Part shown: piece by piece, positions 49,027 through 63,942 of the stretch | How the letters are laid out: every line of letters begins with the position of its first letter | How positions within the stretch are numbered: the stretch's first letter is position 1 | Assembly: GCA_001443375.1 (NCBI GenBank) | Contig: LDXM01000001.1 | Coordinates: forward strand, 121,922-185,921 | Source of the DNA: Chloroflexi bacterium CSP1-4 | GTDB taxonomy: Bacteria; Chloroflexota; Limnocylindria; Limnocylindrales; CSP1-4 | Length of the DNA: 64,000 bases | Reading direction: 5' to 3' | Program-made: the position numbers and the translations under genes | The notes under the pieces: generated by a model | Database searches by the model: none | What the model saw: only the letters and a program-made list of their open reading frames with translations | Told to the model about the DNA's origin: nothing

Positions 49027-50132
49027 CCCCGGAGAGCTCCTCGACGATCCTTCTCATCGTCGGGGCGCTCGCTGCGGCGCTGGTCGTCGCCTTCGCCGTC
49101 ACGCCCCTCGCGGGGCGCATCGCGGGCCGCTTCGGGGCCATCGACCAGCCCGGGGCCGCGCGCCGCGTACATGCCGCGCCGATCCCGCGGGCGGGCGGGC
49201 TGGCCGTCGCGTTCGCCTTCGTCGGCGTGGGGATCGCCGCGATCGCCCTCAACGGGCGCCTGGCGGTCGTGCCCGAGCTCCGCACGGTCGGGCCCGCGCA
49301 GCTCGGCGCCCTCTTCGGCGGTGGCGCACTGGCGGCGCTGATCGGCTTCCTCGACGACGTGGTCCAGCTGCGCGCCCGCTGGCAGCTCGTCCTCCAGCTC
49401 GGGCTGGCCGGCGTGGCCATCGTCGCCGGGGTGACCATCGACGCGGTCAACAACCCCTTCGGAGGCGGCGTCATCCGCTTCGCCGAGCCGTTCGCCGTCG
49501 GCTTCACGGTGCTCTGGGTCGTGGGCATGATCAACAGCATCAACTTCATCGACGGGCTCGACGGCCTCTCGACCGGCGTCTCGCTCATCGCCGCGCTCAC
49601 GCTCGGCGTCATCTCCCTGACGGCCGGCATCGACCAGCCCGAGATCGCCCTCCTGTGCGCCGTGCTGGCCGGCTCGCTGGCGGGCTTCCTGCCCTGGAAC
49701 TTCCACCCGGCGCGGATCTTCATCGGCACCACCGGGGTCTACCTCATCGGCTATGCCCTGGCCATCCTTTCGATCCTCGGCACGGCCAAGGTCGCGGTGG
49801 CGTTGCTCGTGCTCGGGGTGCCCATCATCGACACGTTCTGGATCATCGTCCGCCGGCTCCTGGCCGGCCAGTCGCCGTTCACGCCCGACCGCGGCCACCT
49901 GCACCACCGCCTGCTCGACCTGGGCCTGACGCACCGGGGCGTCGTGCTCACGATCTACGCCATCTGCGGCGTGCTGGCCTTGCTCAGCCTCCTGCTCACG
50001 GGAAGCGGCCAGCTCTATGCCTTCCTGGGTATCGTCGTCACCGGCGGCGCGTTCCTCTACCTCGTCACCCGGCGCACACAGGACGCCCTGGACGCTTCGA
50101 GCTACGAGGACGAGGATCAGCCGCCGGGTTGA
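49023..50132 (+). CDS. MraY/WecA-family undecaprenyl-phosphate glycosyl-1-phosphate transferase
   Basis: [75 protein letters not shown]. Confidence 0.92.
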   Translation: MTPESSSTILLIVGALAAALVVAFAVTPLAGRIAGRFGAIDQPGAARRVHAAPIPRAGGLAVAFAFVGVGIAAIALNGRLAVVPELRTVGPAQLGALFGGGALAALIGFLDDVVQLRARWQLVLQLGLAGVAIVAGVTIDAVNNPFGGGVIRFAEPFAVGFTVLWVVGMINSINFIDGLDGLSTGVSLIAALTLGVISLTAGIDQPEIALLCAVLAGSLAGFLPWNFHPARIFIGTTGVYLIGYALAILSILGTAKVAVALLVLGVPIIDTFWIIVRRLLAGQSPFTPDRGHLHHRLLDLGLTHRGVVLTIYAICGVLALLSLLLTGSGQLYAFLGIVVTGGAFLYLVTRRTQDALDASSYEDEDQPPG

Positions 50133-50195
50133 GCCTCTCTACGGTGCTAGCATCGGTGCACGGCCGCACCGGGCCGGGTCGCTCGAGAGAGGTGC

Positions 50196-50903
<708 letters not shown>

Positions 50904-50943
50904 CCCCGGGACGGTCCGTCGGGCCGGAGCGTCGAGTCGCAGC

Positions 50944-50952
50944 TGCTATACT
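50944..50952 (+). promoter_or_regulatory. extended -10 promoter element upstream of the atp operon
   Basis: TGCTATACT (TGn-TATACT); no clear -35. Confidence 0.45.
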
Positions 50953-50975
50953 GCGCCGGCCTTGACAGGCTGCCC

Positions 50976-51200
50976 GTGAACGGTATCGGTCGCCTGAGCG
51001 CCTATTTCGCACTCTTCTCCGAGATCGCTCTCGTGTTCCTGGTGACCACGTTGGCCGGCGCACTCGCCGGCCACTGGCTGGACGGCCAGCTGGGGACGAA
51101 TCCCCTCCTCGTCCTGATCGGGTTGCTGGGCGGTTTCGGGCTCGGGGCCATCGCGGTCCACCGGCTCGTCACGCGCTTCCTGGCGAAGTTCGAAGACTGA
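50976..51200 (+). CDS. AtpZ/AtpI-like protein
   Basis: 74 aa, two TM helices, FLVTTLAGALAGHWLDGQLGTNPLLVLIGLLGGFGLGAIAVHRLV; immediately before atpB. Confidence 0.8.
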   Translation: MNGIGRLSAYFALFSEIALVFLVTTLAGALAGHWLDGQLGTNPLLVLIGLLGGFGLGAIAVHRLVTRFLAKFED

Positions 51201-51229
51201 TGCGAGCGCGGCCGTGAGCCGCGCTCCAT

Positions 51230-52294
51230 GTGTGTGGAGCGATCTTGTCGAGCGACCAGCCCGTGGCCGTCGAAGTGGCCGACACCAGCAGCGTTGATGT
51301 GCCGGCCGGCGCCTCGAAGGCCCGGCGCAACCTGCTCCTCGTCGTCGGGGCGGTGCTCGTCCTCAACGTCGTCGCGCTGATCCTCTTCCCACCCTTCCCG
51401 CGGGGCGGCCAGCCCGGCGAGGCGTGCGCCTTCCCCGTCTGCTACATCGACGGCAACCTTGAGTTCCCGGCGCCGCACGTCGTCCTTGACCTCGCGCCGG
51501 GCGGCGATGCCAGCGCGCTCGTCACCTTCCATCCCAGCCTCACCTCGACCATCGTCACGATGTGGCTCATCTCGGCGCTGCTGCTCGTCGCCGCCTTCCT
51601 GGTCGGCCGCCGCAGGCAGCTCGTCCCCGGCCGCGTCCAGAATGTCGCCGAGTTCATCCTCGAGGCGCTCGCCGGCTTCGCCACGTCGCTGGGCGGCCCG
51701 CAGGCGCGCCGCTACGTGCCGATCTTCGCCGCACTCTTCATCTACATCCTGTTCTTCAACTGGAGCGGCCTCATCCCCATCGTGGGCAAGGTCGAGTTCC
51801 TGCGCGCTCCGACGAGCGATGTGAACATCACCATCGGCCTGGCCCTGGTCTCCTTCGCCCTCTTCCATATCGAGGGCGTGCGGGCCATGGGCATCCGGGC
51901 CTACCTGGGCAAGTTCTTCCCCCTCCGCGAGTTCCGCAACGGCATCTCCGCGGGGCTCATCGCCATGTTCGTCGGCCTCGTGGAGCTGATGCTCGAGTTC
52001 GTCAAGCCCCTCACGCTCTCGATGCGACTCTTCGGCAACATCTACGGCGGCGAGGTCGCCCTGGGCGTGATGACCTCGCTCACCCTGGCCTTCATGGTCC
52101 CCGTGGCGCTGCTCGGGCTGGAGTTCATGCTGAACTTCATCCAGGCGCTTATCTTCAGCGTGCTCACGCTGATGTTCATCCTGGCGGCCATCGAGACCCA
52201 CCACGACGAGCACGCGGAGCCGGCCGTCGAAACCGGCCACGGTCGCGACGAGGCTCGTGCCCCCCATCCTGAGCCGCTCGCGGCGGCCCACTGA
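51230..52294 (+). CDS. atpB: F0F1 ATP synthase subunit A
   Basis: LRAPTSDVNITIGLALVSFALFHIEGVRAMG; LRLFGNIYGGE-type motif SMRLFGNIYGGEVALGVM; TTG at 51245 is an alternative start. Confidence 0.93.
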   Translation: MCGAILSSDQPVAVEVADTSSVDVPAGASKARRNLLLVVGAVLVLNVVALILFPPFPRGGQPGEACAFPVCYIDGNLEFPAPHVVLDLAPGGDASALVTFHPSLTSTIVTMWLISALLLVAAFLVGRRRQLVPGRVQNVAEFILEALAGFATSLGGPQARRYVPIFAALFIYILFFNWSGLIPIVGKVEFLRAPTSDVNITIGLALVSFALFHIEGVRAMGIRAYLGKFFPLREFRNGISAGLIAMFVGLVELMLEFVKPLTLSMRLFGNIYGGEVALGVMTSLTLAFMVPVALLGLEFMLNFIQALIFSVLTLMFILAAIETHHDEHAEPAVETGHGRDEARAPHPEPLAAAH

Positions 52295-52351
52295 CCAGCG
52301 GTCCCAATGAACCCGGGCCAGCCGCCCGGGGTGTAGGAGGAAAGCCCTGAC

Positions 52352-52564
52352 ATGGAAAACATCGGCGCGGGCCTGGCGGCCCTCGGCGTCTTCGGCCCCG
52401 GCATCGGGATCGGCATCCTGGCCGGCCTGGCGGCCACGGCAATCGGGCGCAATCCCGACGCGGCCGGCCAGATCCGCGGCCTGGCCATCATCCTCGCGGC
52501 CTTCGCCGAAGGGCTCGGCGTGCTGGCCATCGTGGTCGGCCTGCTGACGATCTTCATCAAGTAG
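52352..52564 (+). CDS. atpE: F0F1 ATP synthase subunit C
   Basis: MENIGAGLAALGVFGPGIGIGILAGLAATAIGRNPDAAGQIRGLAIILAAFAEGLGVLAIVVGLLTIFIK. Confidence 0.96.
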   Translation: MENIGAGLAALGVFGPGIGIGILAGLAATAIGRNPDAAGQIRGLAIILAAFAEGLGVLAIVVGLLTIFIK

Positions 52565-52589
52565 CCCGCCGGTTCACGGAGAGCACGTC

Positions 52590-53165
52590 GTGGAGATCCT
52601 GGCCGTCGCTGACGGCCTCGTTCGAGAGGTCGCCCGGTTCGCCGCGGCCGAGGCCGGGAGCGAGGGCGCCGGCCTGACCATCAACTTCTTCTGGGTGATC
52701 ATCAGCTCGCTGAACTTCCTCGTCTTCCTCGCGCTCATCTGGACCTTCGCGTTCAAGCCCATCACACGCACCCTCGAGGAGCGCCGCGCGAAGATCGAGC
52801 AGGGCCTGAAGGATGCGGACGCGGCGCGGCGCGAGCGGGAGGCGGCGGCCGACGAGCGCCTCGCCACCCTGACCGATGCCCGGCGCGAGGCGAAGGAGAT
52901 CCTCGATCGCGCCCAGAAGGTGGCCGATGAGACCCGCCAGCGCGAGCTGGACGTCACGCGCACCGAGCTGGAGCGCGTGCGCATACAGGCCACGGCCGAG
53001 ATCGCCTCCGAGAAGGACCGTGCCCTGGCCGAGGTCCGCGGCGAGATCGCCGATCTGGCCCTGCGGGCCGCCGGCAAGGTCGTCGGGGAGACGCTCTCCG
53101 CGCCGCGCGAGCGCCGCCTCGTCGAGGAGTTCCTCGCCGAAGTCAGCCCGGGACAGGGGGCCTGA
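52590..53165 (+). CDS. atpF: F0F1 ATP synthase subunit B
   Basis: N-terminal TM then long charged helix ERRAKIEQGLKDADAARREREAAADERLATLTDARREAKEILDRAQ. Confidence 0.93.
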   Translation: MEILAVADGLVREVARFAAAEAGSEGAGLTINFFWVIISSLNFLVFLALIWTFAFKPITRTLEERRAKIEQGLKDADAARREREAAADERLATLTDARREAKEILDRAQKVADETRQRELDVTRTELERVRIQATAEIASEKDRALAEVRGEIADLALRAAGKVVGETLSAPRERRLVEEFLAEVSPGQGA

Positions 53166-53170
53166 CCGGG

Positions 53171-53716
53171 ATGGCCCGCTCGTCCAGCTCCGCCCGGCGC
53201 TACGCCGACGCCGCCTTCGCCATCGCCCTGCGCGACGGCACCGTCGAGCCCTGGCGCCGCGAGTCGGCCGCAGCGGCCGCGACGCTGGGCGAGGAGCGGC
53301 TGGCGCGCGTCCTGGCCAACCCGGCCGTCCCGCTCGCCTCGCGGGCCGAGCTGGTCGGAGTCGCCGTGGGCGCCTCCATCAGCCGTCCCGTGCTCAACCT
53401 GGTCCTGCTCCTCCTCCGTCGCGGCCGGATCGACCTGCTGCCGCGCGTGGCGCGCGAGTTCGCCCGCCTCGACGATCTGCGCAACGGCGTCGTCAACGCC
53501 ACCGCCACCAGCGCGGCGCCTCTCGACCCGGACGAGGTCCGCGCTCTGACGGCCCGCCTCCAGCGACTCACCGGCGGCCGCGTCGAGCTGACCACGAACG
53601 TCGATCCGAGCCTGCTCGGCGGCGTCGTCGTGCGGCTCGGCGACCGCCTGATCGACGGGAGTGTCCGAGGCCGCCTGGAGCGGTTGCGGAGCCGGCTCGC
53701 CTCGGGCGCCCTCTAG
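53171..53716 (+). CDS. atpH: F0F1 ATP synthase subunit delta
   Basis: [24 protein letters not shown]...[55 protein letters not shown]. Confidence 0.93.
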   Translation: MARSSSSARRYADAAFAIALRDGTVEPWRRESAAAAATLGEERLARVLANPAVPLASRAELVGVAVGASISRPVLNLVLLLLRRGRIDLLPRVAREFARLDDLRNGVVNATATSAAPLDPDEVRALTARLQRLTGGRVELTTNVDPSLLGGVVVRLGDRLIDGSVRGRLERLRSRLASGAL

Positions 53717-53729
53717 GAGAATCCCACCC

Positions 53730-55261
<1,532 letters not shown>

Positions 55262-55293
55262 CGGTCGGTCGGGACCAGGCGAGCGAGGCGGAC

Positions 55294-57584
<2,291 letters not shown>

Positions 57585-57624
57585 GCGCTGGTCCGATGAC
57601 CGCTCGCAGGTGGAGGGGCGCCGC

Positions 57625-58053
57625 ATGACGCTGCGCCTGGAGATCGTGACGCCGGAGAAGCTCGCCTACTCGGACGACGTGGATAGCGTCGTCTGCCCCG
57701 GCGTGGAGGGCGAGCTGGGCATCCTGCCTCACCACGCGCCGCTCCTGACCACGCTCGGCTACGGGGAGCTGCGCATCCGCAAGGACGGGCGCGAGGAGTA
57801 CTTCGCCATCGCCGGCGGCTTCCTCCAGGTGCGTCCGGACAAGGTCGTGGTGATGGCCGAGACGGCCGACATGGCCTCCGAGATCGACCTGCAGAAAGCG
57901 CACGCCGCCCGGGCCGAGGCGGAGCGGGCCCTCGAGGCCGGCTTCGTGGAACCCGCCGACCTGTCGATGGCGCGCGCCCAGCTCCAGCGGGCCCTGCTGC
58001 GGATCCGCGTCGCCGAGCGCCGCCACCGGGAGGGTCCGCGGCAGCGCGGCTGA
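57625..58053 (+). CDS. atpC: F0F1 ATP synthase subunit epsilon
   Basis: MTLRLEIVTPEKLAYSDDVDSVVCPGVEGELGILPHHAPLLTTLGYGELRI. Confidence 0.95.
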   Translation: MTLRLEIVTPEKLAYSDDVDSVVCPGVEGELGILPHHAPLLTTLGYGELRIRKDGREEYFAIAGGFLQVRPDKVVVMAETADMASEIDLQKAHAARAEAERALEAGFVEPADLSMARAQLQRALLRIRVAERRHREGPRQRG

Positions 58054-58057
58054 TCTG

Positions 58058-59419
58058 GTGGCCGACGCTCGCCCGTTCCACTGGGAATTCACGCCGCCGG
58101 CGGTCCCGCGCGAGATCTTCCGCGTCGAGGGCGGCCGCCCGCTGCACGGCCGGTTGGCCGTCAGCGGCTCCAAGAACGCCGCCCTCAAGCTGCTCGCCGC
58201 GGCCACGCTGACCGGGGAGCGCTGCCGGCTCACCAACGTGCCCGAGATCGAGGACGTGCGCGTGATGGCCGAGACGCTGCGCGACCTCGGGGTCGTCGTC
58301 GACCACCCCGAGGCGAACGTCTACGAGATCGCCTCGGGCGACGTGGACTGGCTCTTCGTGCCGCTCGAGGCGGCAGCGAGGATGCGCGCCAGCTTCATCC
58401 TCCTGGGGCCGCTCCTGGCGCGCTTCGGGCGGGTCATCATCAGCAACCCCGGCGGCGATCGCATCGGGCGGCGGCCGGTCAACCTCCACGTGGAGGCGAT
58501 GCGTGCGCTGGGCGCCCAGATCGACTACCGCAACGGCTACTACTTCGCCCGGGCGCCCGGGCGACTGCGCGGCGGTGAAGTCGTCTTCCCCACGGTGACC
58601 GTGATGGGCACCGAAAACGCCATCCTCGCGGCCACGCTGGCCGAGGGCACCACCCACATCCGGCCCGCGGCGCAGGAGCCGGAGGTGGACGACCTGATCG
58701 CCTTCCTGCGCAAGATGGGCGCCGACATCGAACGTGCCGCCCCGGACACGATCGTCGTGCGCGGCCAGCGCCGCCTGCGCGGTGCCGAGCACCGCGTCCT
58801 GCCCGACCGCATCGAGGCCGGCACGTTCGTGGTCGCGGCCGCCATCACCGGGGGAGAGGTGACCCTGGAGGGCGCCCCGTGCGAACACCTCGGCGCCTTC
58901 CTCGGCGTGCTCGCGGAGGTGGGCGTGGCGGTGGCCTGTGGCCGCGACACGATCGAGGTGCGCGGCGCGCCCCCCGGCAGTGGCGCCTACCGCGCAGTGG
59001 ACATCGCCACCGACGCGTACCCCGGCCTGGCCACCGACCTCCAGCCGCCCACCTGCGTCCTGCTCAGCCAGGCCAGCGGGACCAGCCGCGTCCACGAGAC
59101 GATCTTCGAGGACCGCCTCGAATGGCTCGCCGAGCTGGCCCGCATGGGCGCAGCGGTCGAGATGGCGGACCCCCATCATGCCGCCATCCACGGTCCGGCC
59201 CGGCTCCACGGCGCGGACGTCGAGATCGGCGACCTGCGCGCCGGGGCCTCGCTCATCCTCGCCGCGCTGGCCGCCGAGGGGACGACCACGATCCACGGCG
59301 CGCACCACGTCCGGCGGGGGTATGAGAACATCGAGCGCAAGTTTCAGGAGCTCGGCGCGCGCGTGACGCGCCTGCCCGAGCCCGGCACCGCGGAAGGGAT
59401 GGCACCCCCCACCTCATGA
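58058..59419 (+). CDS. murA: UDP-N-acetylglucosamine 1-carboxyvinyltransferase MurA (Asp at catalytic Cys position)
   Basis: [95 protein letters not shown]. Confidence 0.95.
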   Translation: MADARPFHWEFTPPAVPREIFRVEGGRPLHGRLAVSGSKNAALKLLAAATLTGERCRLTNVPEIEDVRVMAETLRDLGVVVDHPEANVYEIASGDVDWLFVPLEAAARMRASFILLGPLLARFGRVIISNPGGDRIGRRPVNLHVEAMRALGAQIDYRNGYYFARAPGRLRGGEVVFPTVTVMGTENAILAATLAEGTTHIRPAAQEPEVDDLIAFLRKMGADIERAAPDTIVVRGQRRLRGAEHRVLPDRIEAGTFVVAAAITGGEVTLEGAPCEHLGAFLGVLAEVGVAVACGRDTIEVRGAPPGSGAYRAVDIATDAYPGLATDLQPPTCVLLSQASGTSRVHETIFEDRLEWLAELARMGAAVEMADPHHAAIHGPARLHGADVEIGDLRAGASLILAALAAEGTTTIHGAHHVRRGYENIERKFQELGARVTRLPEPGTAEGMAPPTS

Positions 59420-60405
59420 AGATCGGCATCGACCTCGGCACGGCCAACGTCCTCGTCTACGTCAAGGGCCGCGGCGTGGTCATCCAGGAACCGTCGGTGG
59501 TCGCGGTCAGCGACGACAACCACATCATCGCCGTGGGCGAAGAGGCGCGCGAGATGATCGGGCGCACGCCGGGCAACATCACGGCCATCCGACCCATGAA
59601 GGACGGCGTCATCGCCGACTACGTCATCACCGAGGCGATGCTGCGCTACTTCATCAGGAAGGCCGGCCGCTGGATGACGAAGCCGGACGTGATGATCAGC
59701 GTCCCCTCAGGCGTGACATCGGTGGAGAAGCGCGCCGTGCGCGACGCGGCCCTCAAGGCCGGCGCGCGAGAGGCGTACCTCATCGAGGAGCCGCTGGCGG
59801 CGGCCATCGGGGCCAACGTGCCCATCTCGGGGCCGTCCGGAAACATGATCATCGACATCGGCGGCGGAACGAGCGAGATCGCCGTCATCGCCCTCGGCGG
59901 CATCGTCGTCAGCGCCTCGCTGCGCGTGGGCGGCAACCGCTTCGACGACGCGATCGCCAACTACATCCGCAAGAAGTACAACCTCATGGTCGGCGAGCGC
60001 ACCGCCGAGGACGTCAAGATCCAGATCGGCGCCGCGCTGCCCCTGGAGCGCGAGCTCCAGATGGAGGTGCGCGGGCGGGACCTCATCGCCGGCCTGCCGC
60101 GCACCATCTCGCTCACCAGCTCGGAGGTCACCGAGGCGCTCGAGCAGCCGCTCCAGCAGATCGTGGCCGCGGTGCGCCAGGTGCTCGAGCAGACGCCGCC
60201 GGAGCTGTCGAGCGACATCATCGACAAGGGCATGGTCATGTCCGGCGGCGGCGCGCTGCTGCGCAACATCGACAAGCTGCTCACCCAGGTGACGGGCGTG
60301 CCCTGTCACGTGGCCGAGGATCCGCTGAACTGCGTCGCACTGGGCACGGGACGCGCCCTCGAGCACTTCGACTTCTTCAAGAAGTCGCTCGTGCCGCGGA
60401 TCTGA
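59416..60405 (+). CDS. mreB: rod shape-determining protein MreB
   Basis: [64 protein letters not shown]. Confidence 0.97.
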   Translation: MKIGIDLGTANVLVYVKGRGVVIQEPSVVAVSDDNHIIAVGEEAREMIGRTPGNITAIRPMKDGVIADYVITEAMLRYFIRKAGRWMTKPDVMISVPSGVTSVEKRAVRDAALKAGAREAYLIEEPLAAAIGANVPISGPSGNMIIDIGGGTSEIAVIALGGIVVSASLRVGGNRFDDAIANYIRKKYNLMVGERTAEDVKIQIGAALPLERELQMEVRGRDLIAGLPRTISLTSSEVTEALEQPLQQIVAAVRQVLEQTPPELSSDIIDKGMVMSGGGALLRNIDKLLTQVTGVPCHVAEDPLNCVALGTGRALEHFDFFKKSLVPRI

Positions 60406-60418
60406 CCGCGCGCCGGCC

Positions 60419-61141
60419 ATGCCTGGCGATGACGTCAGGGGGGTCTTCGCGGATCTCCACTGCCACAGCTCGGCCTCCTTCGATTCGCTGAGCCGGCCGA
60501 AGGACCTGGTGCGCCTGGCGCGGCAACGCGGCCTGACCCATCTCGCGATCACCGACCACGAGCGCATCGAGGGCGCTCTCGCCGCCCGGGAGCTGGCGCC
60601 CCAGGGCCTGACCGTCATCGTGGGCGAGGAGGTGCGCAGCACCGACGGCGACGTCATCGGCCTGTACCTCGAACGCACCGTGCCGCCGGGCCTCTCGGCA
60701 CTGGAGACGATCGCGGCCATCCATGAGCAGGGCGGCCTGGCCGGCATCCCGCACCCCTTCGACCGCTTCCGGGTCTCGGGCATGGCCCGGCTCTCCGGGC
60801 AGCGGCTGGCGGACGTGGTGGCGGTCGTGGACTACGTCGAGACCTGGAATGCGCGCGTGCCCGCCGCCTCGGTCAACGAGCGAGCGGCAGCCTTCGCGCG
60901 CGACCACGGGCTACCCGGCGTGGCCGTGTCGGACGCGCACTCGCTGATGGAGGTGGGCGTCGCCTGCACGCGCCTGGCCGGGCCGATCGACGGCCCCGCC
61001 GAGCTGCGCGCGGCCCTGCCGGATGCGACGCTCGTCCCCGGCCGCGCCTCGTACCTGGCGCGGGCGCTGACCCCACTGGCGAAGCTCGTGCAGCGCACGC
61101 GCGGCAACGGGCGCATCCGCCCCATCACGAGCGCCCGGTGA
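60419..61141 (+). CDS. PHP domain-containing metal-dependent phosphoesterase
   Basis: FADLHCHSSASFDSLSRPKDLVRLARQRGLTHLAITDHERIEGAL; VSDAHSLMEVG. Confidence 0.9.
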   Translation: MPGDDVRGVFADLHCHSSASFDSLSRPKDLVRLARQRGLTHLAITDHERIEGALAARELAPQGLTVIVGEEVRSTDGDVIGLYLERTVPPGLSALETIAAIHEQGGLAGIPHPFDRFRVSGMARLSGQRLADVVAVVDYVETWNARVPAASVNERAAAFARDHGLPGVAVSDAHSLMEVGVACTRLAGPIDGPAELRAALPDATLVPGRASYLARALTPLAKLVQRTRGNGRIRPITSAR

Positions 61142-62361
61142 GCGACCCGTTGCCGCCCTCCTCCCAGGGGCCGCCGCTCGAGGTCCTGCTCGAGGCAGGG
61201 GCCGGCGAGGAGGTGCGGCGCGAACAGATCTCGCTGGCCCGCCGGCTGCGGGACCCGCGCACGATCATCTCCATCGCGCTGCCCATCGTCATCATCGCGC
61301 TGGTCCTGCGCAGCCTGCCCGGCTTCCATCTCGACGATCTCGTGCGCCTGATCCTGGCCGCGAACCCGCTGTTGTTGCTGGCCGGGTTCGCCATCTACTA
61401 CCTCGGGTTCCCGCTGCGGGGCTATCGCTGGGCGTTCCTCCTGCGCCGCACCGGCATGTCCATCCGGGTGCGCGACTCGACCGAGATCATCTTCATCAGC
61501 TGGCTGGTCAACTGCCTCGTGCCGGCCAAGCTGGGCGACGTCTATCGCGCCTGGCTACTGCGCCTGAATTACGCCGCCTCGCTGAGCCGGACCTTCGGGA
61601 CCGTCTTCATCGAGCGCGTCTTCGACCTCTTCGCCATCGCCATCCTCGGCCTTGCCGCCGGCTTCTGGAGCTTTCGCTCCGGCCTGGCGCCGGCGGTCCA
61701 GTTCATCCTCGGCCTCGGTGTCGTCGTGGTCATCGCGCTCGCGGTGGGGCTCTTCACGCTGCGCAATTTCGGGCGCCGGCTGATCGCCCGCCTGCCGCTG
61801 CCCGGTCGCGTGAGCGACTTCTACGAGCGCTTCGAGGAGGGCGTCTTCGCGCTGCCCGCCAGGCAGGTGCCCTTCCTCGGCATGGTGACCGTGCTGGTCT
61901 GGACGACCGAGGCCTTCCGCCTCTTCTTCGTCATCCAGGCGCTCGGCTTCAGCGACCTCCATCTCGGCCTGAGCGGCACGATGTTCGTCGCCCTGGCGGC
62001 CTCACTCCTGACCGCGGTACCCCTCACGCCGGGCGGCCTGGGCATCGTGGAGGCGGGCATCGTGGGCATCCTGACCGGGATCTACGGCGTGCCGCTGACC
62101 GAGGCGACCGCGATCGCCCTCGTGGACCGCGCCATCAGCGTCCTGTCGATCATCGTCCTGGGCGGCATCGCCTACGTGCTCTCGCCGAAGACCAAGGGGC
62201 TGCGGGGGACCGAGCCGCGTTCCGAGGCGCGGGCGCCTGAGGGAAGCCCCGCCGGCCGCCGACGCCGATCGGCGCCGGGCCAGAGAAAAGCCGAACGCCG
62301 GTCCCCAGTGACCGGCGTTCGACCGTTTCCCCGAGACCCGGCGGTGACGCGGGTCGGATGA
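61138..62361 (+). CDS. lysylphosphatidylglycerol synthase TM region/UPF0104 family membrane protein
   Basis: NCLVPAKLGDVYRAWLLRLNYAASLSRTFGTVFIERVFDL...LTAVPLTPGGLGIVEAGIVGIL. Confidence 0.88.
   Translation: MSDPLPPSSQGPPLEVLLEAGAGEEVRREQISLARRLRDPRTIISIALPIVIIALVLRSLPGFHLDDLVRLILAANPLLLLAGFAIYYLGFPLRGYRWAFLLRRTGMSIRVRDSTEIIFISWLVNCLVPAKLGDVYRAWLLRLNYAASLSRTFGTVFIERVFDLFAIAILGLAAGFWSFRSGLAPAVQFILGLGVVVVIALAVGLFTLRNFGRRLIARLPLPGRVSDFYERFEEGVFALPARQVPFLGMVTVLVWTTEAFRLFFVIQALGFSDLHLGLSGTMFVALAASLLTAVPLTPGGLGIVEAGIVGILTGIYGVPLTEATAIALVDRAISVLSIIVLGGIAYVLSPKTKGLRGTEPRSEARAPEGSPAGRRRRSAPGQRKAERRSPVTGVRPFPRDPAVTRVG
62292..62321. terminator. hairpin terminator inside the annotated 3' end of the UPF0104 CDS
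   Basis: Perfect 12-bp stem CGAACGCCGGTC-cccagt-GACCGGCGTTCG. Confidence 0.65.
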
Positions 62362-62364
62362 GCT

Positions 62365-62790
62365 CTAGTTGCGCTTCGGGAAGCGCACCAGGGGTGTGGC
62401 GCCCGGCCGGGCGGCGGCGCCGGACATGGGCCGCGCCGCCAGGCGGCGCATGCGCACGGCGAGGTAGTACTCCATGACCTGGCGGACCTGCGCTTCGCTC
62501 AGGTACTCGTCGGCGCGCAGTGAGTACTCGACGCGCGCGGTGGGGTTCGTGGCGGTGGAGGCGACGAGGCCGAAGTACTGCGGCGTGTCCGCCTCATCGT
62601 GGATCTCGCGCAGGCCGCGGGCGAGCTTCGTGGCTGTGCCCAGCGAGGGGGTGCGGTCGCCGCGGATCAGTCGTGAGATGGTCGAGTGATCGACGCCCGA
62701 CTGCTGCGCCAGCTGGCGCTGCGACATCTTCTTCGCCTTGAGCTGCGAGCGCAGCCACTCGTTGAAGGCGCGGCCGTTCTGGACACTCAT
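62365..62790 (-). CDS. XRE-family HTH transcriptional regulator
   Basis: MSQRQLAQQSGVDHSTISRLIRGDRTPSLGTATKLARGL. Confidence 0.9.
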   Translation of the reverse strand: MSVQNGRAFNEWLRSQLKAKKMSQRQLAQQSGVDHSTISRLIRGDRTPSLGTATKLARGLREIHDEADTPQYFGLVASTATNPTARVEYSLRADEYLSEAQVRQVMEYYLAVRMRRLAARPMSGAAARPGATPLVRFPKRN

Positions 62791-62903
62791 CTGCTGGCCT
62801 GCCTGACCTCAGCGTGAAGGGTTCCCGATGCGGGAATCATCCGAGGGGCGGCTCCGGCTCGATATAGGCCCTTCGTACCGTGGGCCCCGGACTTCGGGCC
62901 TCA

Positions 62904-62922
62904 GCGGTCCTCACAGGACCGC
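62904..62922 (-). terminator. hairpin downstream of endonuclease IV gene
   Basis: GCGGTCCT-CAC-AGGACCGC, 8-bp perfect stem. Confidence 0.4.
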
Positions 62923-62967
62923 ACCGCAGCGGCCTGCCACGGTGCCGCGCGCCACCGGGGCCTTGGC

Positions 62968-63942
62968 TCAGCCGCCCCCGGCGGGCGCGGCGCGGGCGCG
63001 ACTGCCCTTGAGGTTCAGCGCCGTGGGTGCCAGGTCGGGCAGCGGCTCGCCTGCGAGGAGGGATCGGACGCGCTCCATGTTCAGCGCGTCGTAGCCGTCT
63101 TCCATGCCTGGCGTCTCGAGGAAGAACGGGACGCCGGCCAGGCGCGGGTGGCCCAGCAGGTGGCGGAGTCCGTGGGGGCCGATGTTGCCCCCGCCGATGT
63201 GCTGGTGGCGGTCGAGATGCGAGCCGCAGGCGGCCTTGGAGTCGTTGAGGTGGATCATGGCCAGGCGTCGTGCGGTGAGGCGTCGGTCGAACTCCTCGAG
63301 GAGGGCGTCGAGGACCTCCGGGCGGCTGATCTCGTGGCCGGCCCCCCAGAGGTGCGCGGTGTCGAGGCAGAAGGCGACGCGCTCCGCGTCGGCGCCGGCG
63401 ACCGCGACGGCCTCCAGGATCGCCTCCAGCTCGTCGACCGTCGCACCCATGCCGTCCCCGCCACCGGCCGAGTTCTCCAGCACCAGCAGCGGCGCACCGA
63501 CTCCCCCGGGCGCCTCATCGAGGACGCGGCGAAGCCCGGCCGCGAGGCGCCGCCGGCCCTCCTCGAGGCCTGTCCCGCGGTGCGAGCCGATGTGCACGTT
63601 GACGAACGCCGCCCCGTAGCGGGCGCCCATGCGCAGCTCGGCGGCCAGGACGCCGATCGAACGCTCCCAGAACGTCACGTCGGGGCCGGCGAGATTGACC
63701 AGGTAGGCGGCGTGCGTGGCCAGCGGCGTGATATCGAGCGCGGCGAGGCGGGCCCGGAACGCGTCCAGCTCGGCCGGTGGCTCGCTCCGGCGGCGCCAGG
63801 CCGTGGGGTTGTCGGCGAAGACCTGGATGGCCGTGGCGCCGATCTCCCGCGCCCGCTGCGCTGCCTTGACCATGCCCCCGCCGAGCGGCAGGTGCGCGCC
63901 GATGCGACGGCCGCCCAGGGCCGCCAGGGGGTCGGGGATCAT
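62968..63942 (-). CDS. nfo: deoxyribonuclease IV (AP endonuclease family 2)
   Basis: GAHLPLGGGMVKAAQRAREIGATAIQVFADNPTAWRRR; FVNVHIGSHRGTGLEEG; LENSAGGGDGMGATVDELEAIL; FCLDTAHLWGAGHE; HLNDSKAACGSHLDRHQHIGGGNIG. Confidence 0.93.
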   Translation of the reverse strand: MIPDPLAALGGRRIGAHLPLGGGMVKAAQRAREIGATAIQVFADNPTAWRRRSEPPAELDAFRARLAALDITPLATHAAYLVNLAGPDVTFWERSIGVLAAELRMGARYGAAFVNVHIGSHRGTGLEEGRRRLAAGLRRVLDEAPGGVGAPLLVLENSAGGGDGMGATVDELEAILEAVAVAGADAERVAFCLDTAHLWGAGHEISRPEVLDALLEEFDRRLTARRLAMIHLNDSKAACGSHLDRHQHIGGGNIGPHGLRHLLGHPRLAGVPFFLETPGMEDGYDALNMERVRSLLAGEPLPDLAPTALNLKGSRARAAPAGGG

